A stretch of DNA of 64,000 nt from positions 7,868,104-7,932,103 of the forward strand of contig NC_051105.1 in NCBI RefSeq assembly GCF_901709675.1, read 5' to 3'. Made by a program: the position numbers and the translations under genes. The notes beneath the pieces are model-generated. The model saw nothing but the letters and a program-made list of their open reading frames with translations, ran no database searches and was not told where the DNA came from. The first letter of the stretch is position 1; every line of letters starts with the position of its first letter. Below are positions 58,544 through 64,000 of the stretch, one piece after another. Source of the DNA: Syngnathus acus. Its lineage: Eukaryota; Chordata; Actinopteri; Syngnathiformes; Syngnathidae.

Positions 58544-60987
58544 CTACAAATATAGCTCTTTTCTCAAAGTGGTTTTCAGGTCTATGTGGTATTCCTGATC
58601 AGGATGCCTCTTGTTATGCTCAAAGATGGCTTTATTCACATCCTTGTGGAGATCAAGCACATGTCTGCGCCTGTCACAAGAACACATAAAACATTTGATT
58701 CAGCACTATAAAATAAACAGAACAGAAAATAAATGGCTACTATCAGGGATGTCTCCATACCTTTCTTGGTTCCTGCCTAAGGAGTCAGTCAAAGCCCGGA
58801 GGTAAACTGAGCGATGTTGACCTTGTAGTTGTTGTTCTGAAGTCCAGGAGTGACTCCAGAGCACATCGGCAGTTGCCGGCATACTATCTAAAGCCATCGC
58901 TCCACCACCAGCATCCGTCTCCAAGTTTTCATCATCGTGGTTCTCGCTGGTATAAGGTTGGAAATTGTGGTTCTCTCCAGCATAGGTTTCAACGGCCGCT
59001 ACATTGTAGCTCTGGATGAAGAACAGTTTTGGCTTGCCGACCAGTGCTGCACACACATTCCCGGTGAAAAGACGGCGGACGTCTTTGAAACGGAGCCCTT
59101 CGAATTGCGTGTCCGTGGCCAGGAGGTGAGTTCCAGTACCGCGGCTGATGATGCAGCAAACAAAGCTGTCTCCTCTGTAGTCCTCACTTCCTCGGAAAAC
59201 CCCCTTAAGTGCTGAAACGGTCTCGACCAGGCCGAGCCATTTGTGCAGGGTCACGTTGAAGTGGAGCGACTGAAACCTGTGCTTCAGCATCTCTGAGGAA
59301 GGCCAAAAGTTACAAATCACTCATCTATGGACAATTTAGAGAACAAATTGATTTACTATTTGATTATTTTACGAGCATGGTCATGGAATGAATTCCACTT
59401 AAGGGGAATGAGAGAAGAAAGGGAAATAGCACAACTAGTGGTGGACTGGGGTATTGCAGCTACATTGAATTATACTGCAGTGCCGAGCTCCAAATTGTAC
59501 ACAACACATAGTTTTCCGAAATGTACAGTACATGGAAAGTCTGATTGTGGGTGCTTGTTGTCTCACCTCCATCGTTACCGACGCAGTCTATGATGAGGCA
59601 CACTCCTCTGGTATTACTGGTAAATGTATACCGATCTACTGAACTCTGGTTCACAAAAGCAAGCAGAGACATGTTTGAAATTCACCATTAGTTAAAACAC
59701 CGCACTAGAAAGAGGACAAAAGCCTCGGGACACACCTCCTGATCAATTGATGAACATATCACAATTTTTCTGAATATTAATTTGTCACCTTGAAAAGACT
59801 TCCAAATTTGGTGGGAATAGTTTTCCAGGTGTCCCGATACTTTTGTCTATAAATTGTATTCGTATGACTCTTACCTGACAGGGATGGTGCACCACTTCTT
59901 CAGGAACTGGTAAGTTTCCTGAAATCAGATGTAAAGAAGATCAATGACACAGTGAGAGGGGGACGGTTACTAAAATGATCACTCCAATCTGTGCATTCCA
60001 TCAGTGTATACGGTATGACACTTAAATTGGAAATATACTTAATAAATGCAAAATGTGACAAGCATTATTGGTTTAAGAACTTTGAGGAATTGACTGCACC
60101 ACTCACCTGACATCTTGTACACCGCCAGTTTTTTGGCCAGGTCAACCCTGCCAACTTGTTTTAAACATTCCTCCAGAAAGTCCACTCTTTCAGGAGAAAT
60201 CTTATCTTGGTGCTCTAGTTCTATAATCAGGTCCAGGAAGTTCTGCGAGAGTTAGAAATGTTCAGAATGAAAAGTGAGTGTTTGATGTGGCAACAATAAA
60301 TGTCCCAGCCAAAGCAGGAATTCACCGTGGGAGTTACCATTTTCTCACGTGGTAGTATGTTACCAAGCAGGAATTTCAAACTGTTCACATCCTTGCTCTC
60401 CATGTCGTCGCTTAAATGAGTCATCAGTACTCTGCGAGAAGGGGCAGGACGACGTGAACATATTTGACAAATGCGATGATATTAAGTGGACATTTTTTAT
60501 AAGAATTGCTTAAAACTGTGAAGAGATCATTTACCTGAATCTGGGCAGAACCTCTCTGGATCTAAAAGTTCTCTCCACCTCGTCCTTGCTGTATCCAAAA
60601 ACCTGCCTAAGGATGTCGTATCTTCTTAAATGCAGCATGAGCTCCACCAAAAACAGTCGTCCTGTGGCAGAACTCGTGACTTTGGACTTTAGCGTCTCCT
60701 TCATCCGGGCTGCTGAGTTATCTGTGTCCAAAGTCTCACACAAGTAGAAAACCTTCACGCGTTCATTGTTGCCGAGAGACTCTGCGATTTGATGAATAGC
60801 AAGAAGCACTTCTGTTTCACAAACAGCCATCGATGCAGGAAGTGGATTGTTGCGAGGATTTGGACGATAAGCATACAGTGATCCTGGGAACTGACAAATA
60901 AAACATAAATTTGGGTTTTCTAAACTAGGAATATGAAACGTCGAAAGAAACACTTACTTTGAAAGTTGTAGAGTCAGTGTCCGTCAT
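58544..60987 (-). CDS. cflar: c-FLIP-like apoptosis regulator (CASP8 and FADD-like), complete
   Basis: c-FLIP joins FADD and caspase-8 at death receptors and blocks or tunes caspase-8 activation. Eight exons are in phase: 60958-60987, 60535-60890, 60338-60431, 60107-60242, 59875-59918, 59567-59645, 58761-59292 and 58544-58670, giving 465 residues (human long form 480). DED1 is about 31-115 (LRRYDILRQV), DED2 about 130-215 (NFLDLIIELE, GRVDLAKKL), then a short linker and a caspase-like domain (GVCLIIDCVGND). The catalytic positions are lost: the His site reads IISRGTG and the Cys site FFIQSYNVAA, as in c-FLIP and unlike caspase-8. LETD followed by AGGGAMAL sits at the p20/p10 boundary, where human c-FLIP has a caspase-8 cleavage site. 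Start is MTDTDSTTFK in exon 1; an internal in-frame ATG at 60830 (MAVCETEV) would give 435 residues. Confidence 0.9.
59736..59860. mobile_element. Remnant of a fish DNA transposon in cflar intron 5
   Basis: The stretch ending ccaggtgtcccgatactttt gtctata resembles, from memory, the end of a common Tc1-type fish repeat. The rest is too decayed to define borders. Confidence 0.35.
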
Positions 60988-60994
60988 AACGAGC

Positions 60995-61003
60995 GGAATT
61001 TCC
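60995..61003 (-). promoter_or_regulatory. cflar: kB-type site GGAATTTCC upstream of cflar
   Basis: The 9-bp string GGAATTTCC fits the NF-kB consensus GGRNWYYCC and reads on both strands with the same consensus. It lies 7 bp upstream of the cflar start codon. Mammalian CFLAR is a known NF-kB target; direct binding here is inferred from the motif only. Confidence 0.4.
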
Positions 61004-61830
61004 AGACACTAGTGACGAAAACGAAAAAGACAAAACGTACTCCTCGGTGAGTTTACGACGCGCTACTGCTCCACATACTTGGCAATAAGTTATCTCACTA
61101 TTTTATTGTAGCTGACTTTCACACTGCGCAGAATGTTGAAAAATGCAGAAAGAGATGAAAGAGGGGGCGGAGAGAGAGAAGAGAGAGAGAAAGTAAAACC
61201 GAGCAAAACCGTTTGGAAACTTACCAATTCAGTTTAATGGTTGCATTTGGCATGTCTCTCTTCTTTTTTCTTTTTAATGTTTCCTTTCAATGTACTACAG
61301 TCATACTGAAACTGTTGAAAGTCGAAACAGATACCAGAATGTACGGAAGTCCACGTCCACCGATCAGGCTACACTGATGACGTCACACCCAACGGCCTTA
61401 CACTAATCCTCGAAGCATTTCTCGATGATTTCGTGAAACATTTTTTTAATTTGTATTTGTATTTTACCGTATATTGTACAAGATTTGGGCTGAATTTTAT
61501 GATGGATAATTGTGTCTAAAAACATTCCCATTGGAACAGGCCTCTCTTTGGTGTAAAAAGTTTTGCACTTGAAAAAAACAAAATAAAAAATAAAATTTGA
61601 AACTGAAAATAAGGGTGTTGAGCTTGAAACTTGAAAAATACAAAAAATATTAATGTAGAATGAATGTTTGAATGAATGAAAAGAATGTTTCTAAAAGTCA
61701 GTTTAACTTTAAAATGTTTAAAAAGTGTTTTCAAGATTCAAGTTTAAAAAGTGTTTTAAATACAATAAGGTGTTTGAAAATAAAATAAAATAAAGTGTTG
61801 AAAAAAAAATTACAAAAGGTATCGTACAAA
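61004..61830. other. cflar upstream region
   Basis: This region holds a GC-box-like gagggggcggag at about 61158 and purine-rich GAGA repeats at about 61165-61195, which may belong to the cflar promoter. From 61430 it becomes strongly AT-rich (TGAATG and AAATAAA repeats). No gene is seen. Confidence 0.5.
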
Positions 61831-61832
61831 TA

Positions 61833-61911
61833 TTGACTCCACATCGCGGATTTCCACCTATCGCGGGGGATCTTCGAACCAATTATCAGCAAGAAACGAG
61901 GGATCACTGTA
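61833..61911. mobile_element. Interspersed fish repeat fragment
   Basis: The string tcgcggatttccacctatcg and the later aacgagggatcactgta match, from memory, a widespread fish repeat that ends in this way. Only this fragment is present, directly left of a CpG-rich block. Confidence 0.45.
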
Positions 61912-62480
61912 GTCCGACGGTTGTGAACGCATCACCCTCCGCCCCTTTTGCTGAGCAAGCTCGCAGTACTTCCGCTCAGCTCGACCAATCGCGTCGCGCG
62001 CTGTTTGAAGCATTGTCCCAGTGCACTCAAACACACACACGCACTCGCACACGGGACGTGAGGCGCTGCTGTTGGTCACAGCGCGAGTCGTCAAGCTCGA
62101 CCCAGGTGACCGCCCTCGTCAAACACCACAACCGTTTCCCCTTCACAGTCACCGCAACGAACGTCACTACAGGTGGGTGTCCCATGACTCGCTGCATAGG
62201 AAGGGAAAATAGGATATTCGGCGCTGACTTGAAGCGTTACCATCATGGTTGTATGCGTTAGAAGGGTACCTGAGGCGATTTTAGTACGTGGCGTGTAAGT
62301 GTTAAAAGCCGGTTGGAGCGTTGGGACAGAACTGACGATGTGTGGCAGTCGGTCTCCGGCCTGGTCCTGACCGAGGACGGAGGACGTTCGTACGGGTGAA
62401 GCTAAAGAGCCGAGCTAAGGTTTGCTAGCTGCGGCGGGGATCACGAGATTTCGTGGCGCTCAACTGACTTGAAAGTACGG
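61912..62480 (+). promoter_or_regulatory. CpG-rich promoter and possible non-coding first exon
   Basis: CpG density rises sharply (for example ccaatcgcgtcgcgcgctgt). A CCAAT box lies at about 61984. A transcript starting after it could end its first exon at 62172, where ctacag|gtgggt is a good donor. The short frames here show no known domain, so the exon would be 5' UTR of a gene to the right, outside the window. The direction is inferred from the donor. Confidence 0.4.
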
Positions 62481-64000
62481 ATGGACACAAGAAGAAAATA
62501 AAAAGCGCTTTAATGTAATATAACGACAGTAACTCCAGGCGGTGTTGTTCCGCGTACGTAACGTAAACGTGCTTTTTTTGTGCCACCGTGGCACTAGATA
62601 GGGGACACTAGATTAGGTACACCTGCTCGATGTCAAGCAGCCTTTATAAACGTAATAAAACCCAAAGATAATCTGGTAAAAACGTTTTTAATCAGTGTTG
62701 TATGTTCTACTGTTAACACAGCCTGCATATTAAAGCATGCAAGTGTACCCAATGTTATGGTTGTGACTGCCATGTTCGTAAATGTGAAGAGTCTTACGAG
62801 AGAGCCAGTGTTTTTAAAAAGTAGGAATTTCAACAGAAAATTGTGATTTTTAAAGTAATAACTTCAAAAACATTGTGATCCAGCAAGGAAAAACTATAAT
62901 GTATTAATTGTAATGATATGAGGAAAAAGTGTAATTTCACTCAAAAAAAACGGGATGATCGTCAATTGAGGACAAATGCGTGCTTGCATTAAGATGAAGA
63001 CTGCTGCCTTGTTTTAATTTTTTAACAATACTTGCTTTTTCTTTTTAATTTTCAATGTCCCAATTATTCCCCCTTGTAAATGCCAGTGCCATCCATGTAG
63101 GCTACGAATGAGCTGACTTTTCATTTGCTTTAATCTTTGCTATTTATTTTTGTGTGATTGGGTTGTAAACCTTTAGATAAATAAATGAGGCATTATGATG
63201 AGTTCCCTTGGAGAAGTAATTGTTGTATTAATCCGTAGTGAAGCTGATCCAAAGCTACTCTGCTGTGGATGGTCACTTGTTAAAGACGTTCTGGTTTGCA
63301 TTCACCACATTTCACCTGTGTGGTTGTTTTAAAACAGGATCATGAATGATTAGTATTTGACCGGTTGCATAATAATGGATTTTAATAATTCCACTCATCT
63401 TTGCACAGGCGCGTTCCTCAAATCATAGCATCGCTGGCAAAAATGCAGAACTGATGCCATGCCATCTGCTGCTTATCCTCAATTATCATCATCATCCCCT
63501 CCTCCCTTACTCCTTCCTTTCTCTTGTCTCTGTGGCTGTGTGTTTTGGGACTATCACTAGGACAGCAGGCTATTTTAGAGCAGAAACTCCCAATTACCCG
63601 TTTAATCTCTCCCTGCATCCTTTCCCGTTCAGTGTCGAATGGCACCTGTGCTTAGCAGGCTTTTGGAAATGAATTGTGAGGCTGTTTATGGCGAGGTTTC
63701 AAAAATAAATCTTCCCTTTGTTGATAGCGCGAGAAGCCCGACGAAAGCTCTTCACATTAAACGTACACGCCGCATAAAACAAGATCAGTGCAACTTAGTG
63801 GTTCTTGTTGAGATTGCAGTAAAAAGTAAAAGCCTCTTTTACAAAAGACATCCTGCAAAATTGCTGCAGCCGAGTCTTCATTTATCCAACTTTTACGGAT
63901 GTCGTTCCAGATCCACACGCAATAGGTGAAAATCCACCAAATAGAGATGTCAATTTTGATACCTAGTAGAATAAAACTCCCGCATTTGATTAATTGGCCA
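62481..64000. other. Right edge: no gene seen
   Basis: This AT-rich sequence shows no recognisable coding exon on either strand. If the CpG-rich block to the left is a promoter, this is its first intron. A ttaggtacacctgc string at about 62614 also occurs at 18174 and looks like a small repeat remnant. Confidence 0.55.

Noticed and set aside
58544-60987. Assignment of this gene as caspase-8 or caspase-10
   Set aside because: The catalytic His and Cys motifs are replaced (IISRGTG, FFIQSYNVAA), and the tandem DED layout with these changes is that of c-FLIP.

Overview
The window is vertebrate nuclear DNA and almost certainly comes from a ray-finned fish, probably a percomorph. It has multi-exon genes with GT/AG introns, short introns in most of the DIP2 gene, tRNA-derived fish SINEs, a (GGAT)n tract like the tail of such SINEs, DNA-transposon MITEs, long AC/TG microsatellites, and C2H2 zinc-finger genes that start with the fish-type MCA...YEEEL exon. 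No bacterial, CRISPR, rRNA or tRNA gene features were seen.

Layout. Positions 411-13128 (+) hold the 3' part of a sacsin-like gene; its first exons lie left of the window. It keeps three Hsp90-like ATPase repeats, but an internal deletion removes the DnaJ domain and half of the HEPN domain. Positions 13129-14976 are the two convergent 3' ends. Positions 14977-50988 (-) hold a complete dip2b-type gene. I could follow 38 coding exons with consistent phase, giving 1584 residues. Exons 2-38 sit in 17 kb, while intron 1 alone is 18.8 kb and contains only repeats that I can recognise. A CpG-rich promoter lies at about 50990-51300.

Positions 52188-52739 (+) hold a small, unrecognised three-exon gene for a secreted protein of 136 residues with a Cys/Pro-rich tail. 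Two tandem two-exon C2H2 zinc-finger genes follow on the + strand, at 53257-55691 and 56310-57652. The first looks like two zinc-finger modules fused in one reading frame, and its second half has the same finger order as the neighbouring gene. Positions 58544-60987 (-) hold a complete eight-exon cflar (c-FLIP) gene: two death-effector domains and a caspase-like domain without the catalytic His/Cys, with a kB-type site just upstream of its start. A CpG-rich stretch with a CCAAT box and a donor-like site at 61912-62172 may be the promoter and non-coding first exon of a gene running off the right edge.

These genes do not form one pathway: a chaperone-like giant protein, an acyl-AMP-ligase-like protein, nuclear zinc-finger proteins, an apoptosis regulator and one unknown secreted protein. 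The most unusual items are the sacsin paralogue with its in-frame domain deletion, the undescribed Cys/Pro-rich secreted protein and the fused zinc-finger gene. Exon coordinates were worked out by reading splice sites and phase by hand. Comparisons with mammalian family members are from memory, not from a search.
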